Shown in pieces: positions 17,423 through 25,930 of a DNA stretch of 64,000 nt. The translations under genes were made by a program, and so were the position numbers. This DNA comes from CAVWCQ01 sp963753545 (GTDB taxonomy: Bacteria > Chloroflexota > Anaerolineae > Aggregatilineales > Aggregatilineaceae): assembly GCA_963753545.1 (NCBI GenBank), contig CAVWCQ010000008.1, forward strand, positions 3,968,001 to 4,032,000, read 5' to 3'. The notes beneath the pieces were generated by a model that saw only the letters and a program-made list of their open reading frames with translations, did not search any database and was not told where the DNA came from. Numbering within the stretch: position 1 is the stretch's first letter; each line of letters opens with the position of its first letter.

Positions 17423-18130
17423 TTAGGCGCGGCGGCGGTTGTTTCCGCCGAACACAAGCATCGCGTAATAGAGCAGAGTCAGGATGGACGTTGCCACAGC
17501 CGCGACATAGGTAAAAGCCGCTGCGGTCAGGATCGCCCGCGCACCCTGTTCGTCTTCCGAATTGGCAATCAGTCCCGTCTGCTTCAGGAGCTTCAGCCCG
17601 CGGCGGCTGGCATCCAATTCAACAGGCAAGGTGACGATTGTAAACAGCGTTGCTCCCGCAAACAGGATCAGGCCCAGGACAGCCAAACCGGTGAACTGCA
17701 TAATCACGCCCAGGATGATCAGCATAATGCCAATGGACGGGCCGAAGCGCGCGCCGGGCACCAACAAGCTGCGCAGACCCATGAGCGCGCTGTTGTTCTG
17801 GTGCTGCTGTACATGGCCAAGTTCATGCGCGGTGATTGCCATTGAGGCGATTGACGGCTGCATCGCGACATTTTGCGACAGGCGAACGACGCCGCTGGTC
17901 GGATCATAATGATCGGTCAACTGCCCGCTTGTCACTTCCAATCCTACTGGCTGGATCGCGCCGCTGCCCATAATCGCCTGAGCAGTCTGCTGCCCGTTCA
18001 CATGGCGGCTGTTCGCAACATTGCCCCACTTTTGATAGGACGATTTGATCCACATCTGCGCCAACCCGGTGATGATCAGGGTCGGCAGCATGACGAAAAT
18101 CAGGTAGTTCGGATCGAAGAACATCTTCAT
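17423..18130 (-). CDS. Membrane zinc metallopeptidase, YugP family
   Basis: A 235-aa integral membrane metallopeptidase. The N-terminal membrane segment is near LIFVMLPTLIITGLAQMWI. The zinc motif is HELGHVQQH, and further hydrophobic stretches follow (IGIMLIILGVIMQF, GLILFAGATLFTIVTL, and a C-terminal pair). Asp/Glu after the motif complete a DUF-type gluzincin site. ATG 18130 follows AAGGAG. It sits between an S41 protease and the CoA-transferase beta gene on one strand. The physiological substrate is unknown for the family. Confidence 0.85.
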   Translation of the reverse strand: MKMFFDPNYLIFVMLPTLIITGLAQMWIKSSYQKWGNVANSRHVNGQQTAQAIMGSGAIQPVGLEVTSGQLTDHYDPTSGVVRLSQNVAMQPSIASMAITAHELGHVQQHQNNSALMGLRSLLVPGARFGPSIGIMLIILGVIMQFTGLAVLGLILFAGATLFTIVTLPVELDASRRGLKLLKQTGLIANSEDEQGARAILTAAAFTYVAAVATSILTLLYYAMLVFGGNNRRRA

Positions 18131-18161
18131 TCTCTCCTTGAGAGATTATTCGCATCATAGG

Positions 18162-18185
18162 AGGAGGCTCCTGCTGAAGCCTCCT
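18162..18185 (-). other. Intergenic stem-loop upstream of the YugP-like gene
   Basis: AGGAGGCT (18162-18169) and AGCCTCCT (18178-18185) form an 8-bp stem with an 8-nt loop, between the S41 protease stop and the YugP-like start. No T-run follows on the minus strand. It could attenuate or process the transcript. Confidence 0.4.
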
Positions 18186-18244
18186 ACAGTTGATACTATA
18201 CGCTCTGTTGGTTAAAACACCATCAGAACTACCTAAAAAATGCG

Positions 18245-19594
18245 TTAACTCGCTGATGCAGTAACCGGCTGGCCTTCAAGTACCTGAACCGCCGCATCAA
18301 TCTGGTTGTCTTGGCCTTCCGGTTGATTGGGATCAAAGGTGACTTCAATATCGGGCGTAATTCCTACATCGTTCACAGAATGCCCCTCCGGTGTATACCA
18401 GCGAGCAATAGTGATACGAACCGCCCCGCCATTTGAGAGTTCGCGCCACGTCTGGACCGATCCCTTGCCGAAAGTTTGCGTACCGACAATAGTGGCCCGG
18501 CCTGTATCTTGCAGCGCTCCGGATATCAACTCCGACGCGCTGGCGCTGCCCTGATCCACCAGGACAACCATAGGGACATCGGGCGCTACCGGGTTTCCAA
18601 GCGCCTCGTAGGTATGATCACCCTGCGGTCCTCGCTCAGTCACGATTGGGCCTTGAGCGATATAAGCGCTTGCTACATCAATAGCCGTCGTCAAATAACC
18701 ACCCGGATTGGCACGCACATCCAGAATCAAACCGTTCAGGTGATTTGCATCCAGAGCGACCAAAGCATCGCGCATTTCCTGAGAAGTCTGGAATTCGAAC
18801 TGGTTTAGACGGACGTACCCAATATTGCCATCCAGTACTTTGTAAGTGACGCTGGGAACCGTAATCCGCTGGCGTGTCACCGTAATATTGCTGATCGTAT
18901 CTCCGGTGGCATGGGCAATACCCAGCTTGACATCTGTTCCAGCGGGCCCGCGGACCAGGGCGATAATATCGTTCTGGTTCAGGCTGCGCACATCCTGTCC
19001 CTCAACCTCGACAATCACGTCGCCCGGTTGCAAGCCGGCTGCCTCGGCAGGAGACCCCTCCATAATAGAGACCAGTTCTAGCCCGCCGAAATTCTCACTT
19101 TCGCGCACAACGGCCCCAATGCCTTCATATGCACCGCTCATCGATTCGTTGACGCGGGCATATATGTCGGGGTTCATATAGTCGGTATGTGGATCACCGA
19201 GGGAATGCATCATTCCGGACAGCGCGCCTTCCATCAGGGCGTTATCGTCCACCAACGCGGGATTTTCAGTATGCAGGACATTCCAGACTTTCCAAAACGG
19301 CTCAAACAGAGTCGTGGTCGAGGTTGTATCGGGTGGAGCCACAAGAAACTCATCGGATATATGGGTGCTGTCGGCGGCATCCAATAGCCCGGTTACCGCT
19401 CCGCGAAACAGGTCCGTATCATCGATAGGATCAACGTAATTTTCGTGCAACAGTCCCCACGCTTCCCAGAAGGGATCAAACAACTTGCCCCCTGGCTGCT
19501 CACCTTGTGCGTGAGCACGCTCATGAGAAGCGGATATTTGAAACTCGACTACAGCAGCAGTGGTCACAAATAACAGCACGAAATCCAAGAACAA
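18245..19594 (-). CDS. S41 carboxy-terminal processing protease with PDZ domain
   Basis: A secreted or anchored Ser-Lys protease of about 449 aa. A hydrophobic N-terminus (FVLLFVTTAAVV) is followed by two similar helical segments (LFDPFWEAWGLLHENY and LFEPFWKVWNVLHTEN), an apparent internal duplication. A PDZ domain comes next (GIGAVVRE to AGTDVKLGI), then the catalytic domain with nucleophile Ser in GSASASE and general-base Lys in FGKGSVQ. The start is uncertain. TTG 19594 has GGAAGA upstream. An ATG with a better GGAG site lies just upstream in another frame, and a one-base slip would join it to the signal segment. It probably degrades exported proteins by their C-termini. Confidence 0.87.
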   Translation of the reverse strand: MFLDFVLLFVTTAAVVEFQISASHERAHAQGEQPGGKLFDPFWEAWGLLHENYVDPIDDTDLFRGAVTGLLDAADSTHISDEFLVAPPDTTSTTTLFEPFWKVWNVLHTENPALVDDNALMEGALSGMMHSLGDPHTDYMNPDIYARVNESMSGAYEGIGAVVRESENFGGLELVSIMEGSPAEAAGLQPGDVIVEVEGQDVRSLNQNDIIALVRGPAGTDVKLGIAHATGDTISNITVTRQRITVPSVTYKVLDGNIGYVRLNQFEFQTSQEMRDALVALDANHLNGLILDVRANPGGYLTTAIDVASAYIAQGPIVTERGPQGDHTYEALGNPVAPDVPMVVLVDQGSASASELISGALQDTGRATIVGTQTFGKGSVQTWRELSNGGAVRITIARWYTPEGHSVNDVGITPDIEVTFDPNQPEGQDNQIDAAVQVLEGQPVTASAS

Positions 19595-19704
19595 GCCACG
19601 TCTTCCAATACCTACGCTGCATTGCGTTATACTCCGTCAACCTGTTATAGACAATTTAATTATACGCGGGATCGACCACGACAAGATAAACAATCGATGA
19701 GACT

Positions 19705-20568
19705 TTAACCTGGAAAGCCAGTTTCTTCTGGCTTAGCAAGCAGCCGTTCCAGGTAAGATTCAAATTGGCTGTTCGCGCACGCATCAACGTAGCGCAGCAG
19801 TTCGCCCCCAGCAATGGGATAGTTCGGGTAACAGGAGGTTGGCCATGCGCCACGCGGCGCATGAACCACTGCTGCTACCATGACTCCAGGCACGTCGACA
19901 TCTTCCGTGAGCGCATCCACGATAGTTTCCGCCGTGACAATCGTCGTTGTGGCAGCAGTGGCAAGTTCAGGGTCAATCCCCAAATTCTTGTTCAACCGCG
20001 CATTGCCCTTCCGATCAGCTACCAGCGCGTGAATCACCGCTACATCAGGGAGAATCGCCGGGAATGCGACAAGCTCTTGATCGCTGTAGGGATCGCTAAC
20101 CTTTTTAATATCCGGGCGCAGTGCCAGCAGATCGGTCCCAATCCAGGCTGTGGAGGGCATAAATCCTACCCCGGCTAACTGGGCCCGGAGGCCAAAAGCA
20201 ATGCTGGCCTCGGTCTCTTCCATCACCTCGATTTTCCCTGTCCCCGCAAGCTGCGTAAACATAGGGGCAAACCCGAATACTTCCAGGCCGAAGTAACAGA
20301 CGCGCGTCCGCCGCACACACCCGGCCCCAACCAACAAATCTGACTCGTATGCTGCGGTAAAAGCCAGCAGTGTCAGATCGGTAGGAGGAGTGGGCTGGCT
20401 GAGCAGCATCCGCACAAAGGCAACCGGACGGCGGTACAACATGTTTCCGCCCAGAGCAAGCGTATGTCCATTTTGAACTACTGCAACTGCTTCACGAAGT
20501 GAAAGTTCTTTGCTGGAAACCATTTTTAAAATCCCGATAAAGTATCTCAGTAGTTCAACGGAGATCAT
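19705..20568 (-). CDS. CoA-transferase alpha subunit (family I, IpdA/GctA-like)
   Basis: A 287-aa partner of the beta subunit at 16571-17419. Family features include SLREAVAVVQNGHTLALGG at the N-terminus, where the oxyanion-glycine stretch is expected, then CYFGLEVFGFAP, GFMPSTAWIGTDLL and DVAVIHALVADRKGNA. The homologous region begins about residue 19, so ATG 20523 is as likely as ATG 20568. Neither has a strong ribosome site. Separation from the beta gene by S41 and YugP protease genes is unusual, since the two subunits are normally adjacent. Confidence 0.75.
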   Translation of the reverse strand: MISVELLRYFIGILKMVSSKELSLREAVAVVQNGHTLALGGNMLYRRPVAFVRMLLSQPTPPTDLTLLAFTAAYESDLLVGAGCVRRTRVCYFGLEVFGFAPMFTQLAGTGKIEVMEETEASIAFGLRAQLAGVGFMPSTAWIGTDLLALRPDIKKVSDPYSDQELVAFPAILPDVAVIHALVADRKGNARLNKNLGIDPELATAATTTIVTAETIVDALTEDVDVPGVMVAAVVHAPRGAWPTSCYPNYPIAGGELLRYVDACANSQFESYLERLLAKPEETGFPG

Positions 20569-20610
20569 GCAATCAATGCCTGGGGGCAGCAGCTAACGCT
20601 TAGCCGCTCT

Positions 20611-20646
20611 GCCCTTCTGGAAATTGCATGACTTTCGTTGTCCTAC
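20611..20646 (-). repeat. Dispersed intergenic repeat, copy 1
   Basis: A 36-nt segment running from GCCCTTCTGG to TTCGTTGTCCTAC. It matches 46500-46536 with one indel and three mismatches. Both copies are next to a small G/C hairpin in noncoding DNA. It looks like a member of a REP- or MITE-like family. Confidence 0.6.
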
Positions 20647-20657
20647 TTCTGCGGCAC

Positions 20658-20691
20658 AAAAAACCGGGTTGCTAGAAGTACAACCCGGTTT
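20658..20691 (-). terminator. Intrinsic terminator of citrate synthase
   Basis: AAACCGGGTTG (20661-20671) and CAACCCGGTTT (20681-20691) form an 11-bp stem with a 9-nt loop. On the minus strand it is followed by six T residues (plus-strand A's at 20658-20663). It lies 22 nt past the citrate synthase stop. Confidence 0.85.
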
Positions 20692-20712
20692 GGCGACGAA
20701 AGGTTCGAACAA

Positions 20713-21861
20713 TTACTCGCGTTCGTCCAGGGGCACCCACTCCAGGCCCATCGGCCCGATGTAGTTGTCCAGCGGACGGATCAGGCGGTTGTCGCCCCAC
20801 TGTTCGATAACTTGTGCGGTCCATCCCGCGATGCGCGACATGGCAAAGATCGGGGTCATAAGATCCGTGTCAATACCAATGGCATCCAAAACGATAGAGC
20901 TGTAGTAGTCAACGTTCGGGAACAACTTGCGCTCAACAAAGTGTGGATCGGCGAGTACAAGCGCTTCCAGGCGGCTGGCAATCTGAAAGACACTACACTC
21001 ATTGCTGGTCGTGCATATCTCTTCCGCGACACGCTTCAGCACATCGGCACGCGGATCAAAGGCTTTGTAAACACGGTGTCCCACGCCCATGATACGGCGG
21101 CCTTTTTCCTTAACCTCAGATTTAAACCACTCTTCAACGTTATCTGGGCTGCCGATCTCATGGAACATGCGCATGGCCGCTTCGTTCGCGCCGCCGTGCT
21201 TCGGTCCTTTTAAGGATCCGATAGCGCCCGTGATCGCGCTGTACATATCGCCATCGGTGCTGGTGATGACACGCGCCGTGAAGGTGCTGGCATTCATGCC
21301 ATGATCGGCCAGCAGAACCAGGTACACATTCAACGCGTCGATTTCCGCGCTCGTCGGATCTTTACCCTTGAGCATATACAGGAAGTTCGCCGGAAAGCGC
21401 AGATTTTCGCGGGGCTGAATGGGTTCACGCCCGGCACGAATACGCGCCCAGGCCGCGATAATGGTTGGGATGCGCGCCGTCAGCCGGATAGCCTTACGCA
21501 TGTTACCATGTGGGCTGTTGTCCTCTGCCGAAGGATCATAAAGGCCTGAAAGCGAGACTGCTGTGCGCAGCACTGCCATAGGATGTGCGTTGACGGGGAA
21601 GCGCTGAAGCACTTCCACTTCGAAGGCGGGCAGGGCCATATCTTCGTAGAGCGCGTCTTGAATTTTTTTGAGTTCGGCCTTATTCGGCAGTTTGCCATGC
21701 CAGAGCAGGTAAATAACCTCTTCAAAGGTCGCATTCTCGGCCAGCGCTAAAATGTTATAGCCCGCATAGGTCAGGCGGCCAACATCCCCTTCAACACGAC
21801 TAAGCTTGGTATCGGCAATAACGACCCCTTCCAAGCCTTTTTTTTGTTCGACTTCTGCCAT
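20713..21861 (-). CDS. gltA: Citrate synthase
   Basis: Condenses oxaloacetate and acetyl-CoA at the entry of the TCA cycle. The 382-aa form is the compact bacterial type. Active-site regions are present: GPKHGGANEAAM with the substrate His, GVGHRVYKAFDPRA with the second His and following residues, and the catalytic Asp region near the C-terminus. ATG 21861 matches the family N-terminus (MAEVEQKKGLEGVV). Readings to 21945 add unrelated sequence. A GAAGGAG lies about 12 nt upstream, which is longer than usual. It is transcribed divergently from the succinate dehydrogenase genes with its own promoter and terminator. Confidence 0.94.
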   Translation of the reverse strand: MAEVEQKKGLEGVVIADTKLSRVEGDVGRLTYAGYNILALAENATFEEVIYLLWHGKLPNKAELKKIQDALYEDMALPAFEVEVLQRFPVNAHPMAVLRTAVSLSGLYDPSAEDNSPHGNMRKAIRLTARIPTIIAAWARIRAGREPIQPRENLRFPANFLYMLKGKDPTSAEIDALNVYLVLLADHGMNASTFTARVITSTDGDMYSAITGAIGSLKGPKHGGANEAAMRMFHEIGSPDNVEEWFKSEVKEKGRRIMGVGHRVYKAFDPRADVLKRVAEEICTTSNECSVFQIASRLEALVLADPHFVERKLFPNVDYYSSIVLDAIGIDTDLMTPIFAMSRIAGWTAQVIEQWGDNRLIRPLDNYIGPMGLEWVPLDERE

Positions 21862-22012
21862 AGTGTGATCGCGCTCCTTCTCAAGACATCCCAGGTAAAT
21901 GTGCTCTACAGCGGAGGGCTGTAAGACTTTGCCATGCGCGCGCAAAGAGGTGATGCGGGAGACTGTGCAGGCGGAAACAGCCAGCTTTGATCATGACATC
22001 ATCTAGTGTTAG

Positions 22013-22042
22013 AGTATAGCATTGCGATATTTTGGGTAACAA
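22013..22042 (-). promoter_or_regulatory. Candidate promoter of citrate synthase
   Basis: On the minus strand TTGTTA and TATACT are separated by 18 nt. Matches to consensus are 4/6 and 5/6. It is back-to-back with the sdh promoter, only 6 nt separating the two -35 hexamers. Confidence 0.45.
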
Positions 22043-22048
22043 ACAATT

Positions 22049-22076
22049 TTGCCAGTTGCCAACTTCCCTTTATGAT
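22049..22076 (+). promoter_or_regulatory. Candidate promoter of the sdh operon
   Basis: TTGCCA (22049-22054) and TATGAT (22071-22076) are separated by 16 nt, each matching 5/6 of consensus. It lies about 77 nt upstream of the sdhCD start. Confidence 0.55.
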
Positions 22077-22153
22077 CAATAGAGGGAATGTCAGCCCCGC
22101 TCAGTTGGCAGAGCAGATTGAGATATCTTTTTATTTTTTAGGGAGGTAGCCGT

Positions 22154-23137
22154 ATGGCAAGTTTGGTTACAACTGTTACTGAAACCCTCCGATATCGAGG
22201 TAAGGTAGGACAGTGGAGTTGGGTTCTCCACCGTATCACTGGCCTGGGAACGCTCCTCTTTTTATGTTTGCATGTGGTTGATACATCCTGGGCGGCGTTC
22301 TATCCACATTTGTATAAAGACGCCATCCGGCAGTATCAGAGTCCTCTATTCACCATTGGCGAATTTGCCCTTGTAGCATGTGTCATTTTCCATGCGTACA
22401 ATGGTCTGCGGATCATCCTGCTGGATTATAGGCCCGCTTGGTGGGAACACCAGCGCCGCGCTGCGAACTATGTCTTCCTCGCTACCTTTCTGACGCTCAT
22501 TCCCGTTTTTGGACTGATGTTCAATCATGTCCTGGACTTCTACGAGAACGATCCGAAGGTTGCTGGGTTAGGTGAGCTGGTCCGTCTTCAATCTCAGTTT
22601 GCCATCGGTTTTGTCGTGATCGTTGTTGTCGCGCTGGTTTTGTCAGCCATCTATGGCTTAATCGCGCGCAGCCGTTCGCGGTTTGAATTGCCAGGCCGCT
22701 TCGAAGCAACGCTTTGGTCATTTATGCGCATTTCGGGCGTGCTTATTCTGCCGCTGGTTTTTGGTCACCTGGCACTGATGCACGTCATTTCGGGCGTATT
22801 TGACATTACGGGTAGCGGCACGATCATTGGCACAAACGCGGTCAACAACACGGGCAAGGCGGTCGAGTTTGTGGGCGAACGATGGAACTGGCTGGTAGCG
22901 GGAGTCGCTATCTGGCGCGTTTATGACGGAATGCTGTTAGCCCTGGTGGTTGCGCATGGGCTTAACGGGCTGCGCTATGTCGTGAACGACTATTTCCATC
23001 ACCCCATCGTCAACCGCGCACTGAATTGGGCGATTGTCTTCGGCGTGATTGCGCTGACCGTGCTTGGCGCGGCGGCGTTGATCGCGGGAGTGAACGACAC
23101 CGCTTATAAAATTGCCAGCGAAGCTACAGTCCGTTAG
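22154..23137 (+). CDS. sdhC: Succinate dehydrogenase membrane anchor, SdhC-SdhD fusion
   Basis: Cytochrome b anchor of Complex II, passing electrons to quinone. At 327 aa it is much longer than ordinary SdhC. The N-terminal half has the SdhC signature SWVLHRITG and a heme-ligand segment FHAYNGLRIILLDY. The C-terminal half has SdhD-like AHGLNGLRYVVNDY. I count about seven hydrophobic segments: three per half plus a central one near IGFVVIVVVALVLSAIYGLI. The extra helix would let both halves keep the same topology. ATG 22154 follows GGGAGG. It is the first gene of the operon, 25 nt ahead of sdhA. Confidence 0.88.
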   Translation: MASLVTTVTETLRYRGKVGQWSWVLHRITGLGTLLFLCLHVVDTSWAAFYPHLYKDAIRQYQSPLFTIGEFALVACVIFHAYNGLRIILLDYRPAWWEHQRRAANYVFLATFLTLIPVFGLMFNHVLDFYENDPKVAGLGELVRLQSQFAIGFVVIVVVALVLSAIYGLIARSRSRFELPGRFEATLWSFMRISGVLILPLVFGHLALMHVISGVFDITGSGTIIGTNAVNNTGKAVEFVGERWNWLVAGVAIWRVYDGMLLALVVAHGLNGLRYVVNDYFHHPIVNRALNWAIVFGVIALTVLGAAALIAGVNDTAYKIASEATVR

Positions 23138-23162
23138 CCGGATCCATTCTTTTGAGGGGACT

Positions 23163-24962
23163 ATGCAAAACCATCAATATGAAGCACTGATTGTCGGAGC
23201 AGGCGGCGCGGGCTTAATGGCGGCGCTGTATGCCTCGCGTGGGGTCAAGACGGCGGTCATCAGCAAGCTTTATCCGACTCGTTCCCATACGGGGACGGCT
23301 CAGGGAGGCATTGGTGCTGCGCTGGGCAACCTGGAAGAAGACCACCCAGAATGGCATGCCTTCGATACCGTCAAGGGTGGCGACTATCTGAGTGATCAGG
23401 ATGCCGCTCTGTTGCTGGCCCAGGATGCTATCAACGCCGTCATCGAGCTTGAACAACTGGGGCTGCCGTTCGACCGTACACCCGAAGGCCGCATCGCTCA
23501 ACGTCGTTTTGGCGGTCATACAAGCAATTTCGGTGGTAAACCGGTGCGCCGTGCCTGCCATGCCGCTGACCGTACCGGACACATGATCCTGCAAACACTC
23601 TACCAGCAGTGCATCAAAAACAATGTTACGTTTTTTGACGAATATCATGTGATCGATCTGCTGCGCAATGGCAACGATATTCTTGGCGTGGTAGCCGTTA
23701 ATCTGGACAGCGGTGAACTTCACGTGTTCCACAGCAAAGCCGTACTGTTTGCGACGGGCGGGTGGGGCCGCGTCTGGGAGATCACCAGCAACGCGCACTC
23801 GCTGACTGGCGACGGGAATGCCGTGGTATTCCGCAGGGGCATTCCGCTGCAAGATATGGAGTTTTACCAGATTCACCCAACTGGAATTTACAAGATGGGC
23901 ATCCTCATCACGGAAGGCGTGCGCGGCGAAGGCGGCGTGCTGCTCAATGACCGGGGTGAGCGCTTTATGGAACGCTACGCTCCCAGCATCAAAGACCTTG
24001 CCAGCCGTGATGTGGTCTCACGCGCTATCTACATGGAAATTCGGGCCGGGCGCGGGATCAAAGGTAAAGGTTATGTGCACCTCGATGTGACACCGGAAAC
24101 GGTTAACCGTTATCTCGCGGAAGCGGGTGAGACGCGCCGGATCACGGCTGAAGAGATCGAGGCCAAACTGCCCGATATTCTGGACTTCTGCCGCACCTAT
24201 CTGGGTGTTGATCCGGTTAAAGAGCCAATGCCGATCCAGCCCACGGCCCATTATGCGATGGGCGGCATCCCCACCGATCTCGAAGGTCGGGTCGTTGTTG
24301 ACGCTCAGCGCACTCCTATCCCAGGACTCTACGCTGCCGGGGAATGCGCCTGTGTGAGCGTGCATGGCGCGAATCGCCTGGGAACCAACAGCCTGACGGA
24401 CCTGATCGTATTTGGACGCCGGGCCGGGAAACATCTCGTAGAATACTGCCAGGGCACAGACTTCAAACCGGTGGGAAACAACCCCGCCGGAGAAGTCGAG
24501 GCCGAACTGGAACGGATTCGCACGGCAAGCGGATCGACAAAACCCTATCAACTGCGCTCTGAAATGCAGAAAACAATGATGAATGATGTGGGCGTATTCC
24601 GCACGGCAGAGGGCATCCAGGAAGCGATCAATACGCTGCGCCGCCTGAAAGATCAATATAAGAATAATCTGGGCATTGATGACCGGGGCAAGCGGTTCAA
24701 CAGCGATCTGATGGAAGCCTGGGAACTGGGCTGCCTGCTCGATCTGGCTGAAATCACGGCAGTTAGCGCGTTAGCTCGCCAGGAAAGCCGGGGAGCACAT
24801 TCCCGTGAGGACTTCCCCAAGCGTGATGACGAGAAGTGGTTGGTGCATACGCTGGCCTGTCCGGCTGAGGACGGCGGCATTGTCCTCAACCATGACAAGC
24901 CGGTTGACCTGTCCCTGGCGGAAAAAGACGCCCGCTTTAAGCCAAAGGAACGTGTTTACTAA
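23163..24962 (+). CDS. sdhA: Succinate dehydrogenase flavoprotein subunit
   Basis: Oxidises succinate to fumarate with covalently bound FAD (599 aa). The N-terminal dinucleotide-binding motif is GAGGAGLMAA. The FAD-linking His lies in RSHTGTAQGG. Active-site and capping regions include QIHPTGI, HYAMGGIPTD and HGANRLGTNSL. ATG 23163 follows GAGGGG. The open frame extends to 23112 but that stretch overlaps sdhCD and lacks homology. It works with the adjacent sdhCD and sdhB products at the inner face of the membrane. Confidence 0.95.
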   Translation: MQNHQYEALIVGAGGAGLMAALYASRGVKTAVISKLYPTRSHTGTAQGGIGAALGNLEEDHPEWHAFDTVKGGDYLSDQDAALLLAQDAINAVIELEQLGLPFDRTPEGRIAQRRFGGHTSNFGGKPVRRACHAADRTGHMILQTLYQQCIKNNVTFFDEYHVIDLLRNGNDILGVVAVNLDSGELHVFHSKAVLFATGGWGRVWEITSNAHSLTGDGNAVVFRRGIPLQDMEFYQIHPTGIYKMGILITEGVRGEGGVLLNDRGERFMERYAPSIKDLASRDVVSRAIYMEIRAGRGIKGKGYVHLDVTPETVNRYLAEAGETRRITAEEIEAKLPDILDFCRTYLGVDPVKEPMPIQPTAHYAMGGIPTDLEGRVVVDAQRTPIPGLYAAGECACVSVHGANRLGTNSLTDLIVFGRRAGKHLVEYCQGTDFKPVGNNPAGEVEAELERIRTASGSTKPYQLRSEMQKTMMNDVGVFRTAEGIQEAINTLRRLKDQYKNNLGIDDRGKRFNSDLMEAWELGCLLDLAEITAVSALARQESRGAHSREDFPKRDDEKWLVHTLACPAEDGGIVLNHDKPVDLSLAEKDARFKPKERVY

Positions 24963-25031
24963 GGTTATTCGCTTGCGTAGGGGTGCAGCTAGGCCGCGCT
25001 CAGCAATTATAAAATACGAGGGACACTAACT

Positions 25032-25793
25032 ATGCAGGTTACAATGCGAATCCGGCGCTTTAACCCGGAAAAAGACCAAAAGCCTTACTGGGGCGAATAT
25101 AAGCTCGATCATGTCGAACCCAATGATCGCGTGCTCGAATTACTGCATCGCGTGAAATGGGAACAGGATGGAACGCTGTCCTTCCGGCGGTCATGCGCGC
25201 ATGGCGTCTGCGGATCGGATGGGATGCGTATCAATGGCGTGAACCGGCTGGCCTGCAAAATGCTCGTCGGCGCGCTCGGTGATGGTGAACTTGTCAAGAT
25301 TCAGATCGAACCAATGCTCGGGTTAAAAGTCATCAAAGACCTGATCGTTGATATGGAACCCTTCTGGGAACACTATCGTTCGGTCATGCCCTACTTTATA
25401 AACGACACGCCGCTGCCTGCCGATGGCCGGGAGCGGTTGCAAAGTCCCCGCGCACGGGATCGGTATGATGACACGACGAAGTGTATTCTCTGTGCCTGCT
25501 GCACGACAAGCTGCCCCGTCTTTTGGGCAGATGGTCAATATGTTGCCCCGGCGGCAATCGTCCAGGCGCACCGTTTCATTTTTGATGATCGGGATCAGGC
25601 CGGTGATCAGCGGCTGAAGATCCTGCGTGAACCGGACGGGGTGTGGCGCTGCCGCACGATCTTCAACTGTACCAATGCCTGCCCGCGCGACATTGAAATT
25701 ACCCGCGCCATTGGCGAGGTCAAGCTGGCGATCCGGCGCGGTGTGCCCGCTATTGACGAAACCGAAGGGACAGAAGAAGCACGAAACGAGTAG
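25032..25793 (+). CDS. sdhB: Succinate dehydrogenase iron-sulfur subunit
   Basis: A 253-aa electron-transfer subunit of Complex II. The [2Fe-2S] motif is SCAHGVCGSDGM with a later Cys in RLACKM. The third ligand position is Asp, which is common in this family. Two further Cys groups, CILCACCTTSCP and CTNACPRD with an upstream Cys in WRCRTIFNC, hold the [4Fe-4S] and [3Fe-4S] clusters. It starts 69 nt after sdhA and is followed by a strong terminator at 25881. Confidence 0.94.
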   Translation: MQVTMRIRRFNPEKDQKPYWGEYKLDHVEPNDRVLELLHRVKWEQDGTLSFRRSCAHGVCGSDGMRINGVNRLACKMLVGALGDGELVKIQIEPMLGLKVIKDLIVDMEPFWEHYRSVMPYFINDTPLPADGRERLQSPRARDRYDDTTKCILCACCTTSCPVFWADGQYVAPAAIVQAHRFIFDDRDQAGDQRLKILREPDGVWRCRTIFNCTNACPRDIEITRAIGEVKLAIRRGVPAIDETEGTEEARNE

Positions 25794-25880
25794 CTTTTTG
25801 TGGCAAGACGGCATGTTGTCTCGTACAATTCACGACACAGGCCGAAACGTGCTTGGAACGTCATTTGAACAAGAGAGGCA

Positions 25881-25908
25881 AGCACCGGCGTTGTGCCGGT
25901 GCTTTTTT
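25881..25908 (+). terminator. Intrinsic terminator of the sdh operon
   Basis: AGCACCGGC (25881-25889) and GCCGGTGCT (25895-25903) form a 9-bp stem with a 5-nt loop followed by six T residues. It separates sdhB from the deoxynucleoside kinase gene. Confidence 0.88.
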
Positions 25909-25930
25909 AAAGGTGCGGAGGTTTTGGTAG

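Noticed and set aside
22093..22118. tRNA D-arm-like sequence (GCTCAGTTGGCAGAGC) upstream of sdhCD
   Set aside because: No anticodon arm, T-arm (no GTTCGA) or acceptor stem follows. It lies within the leader of the sdh operon.
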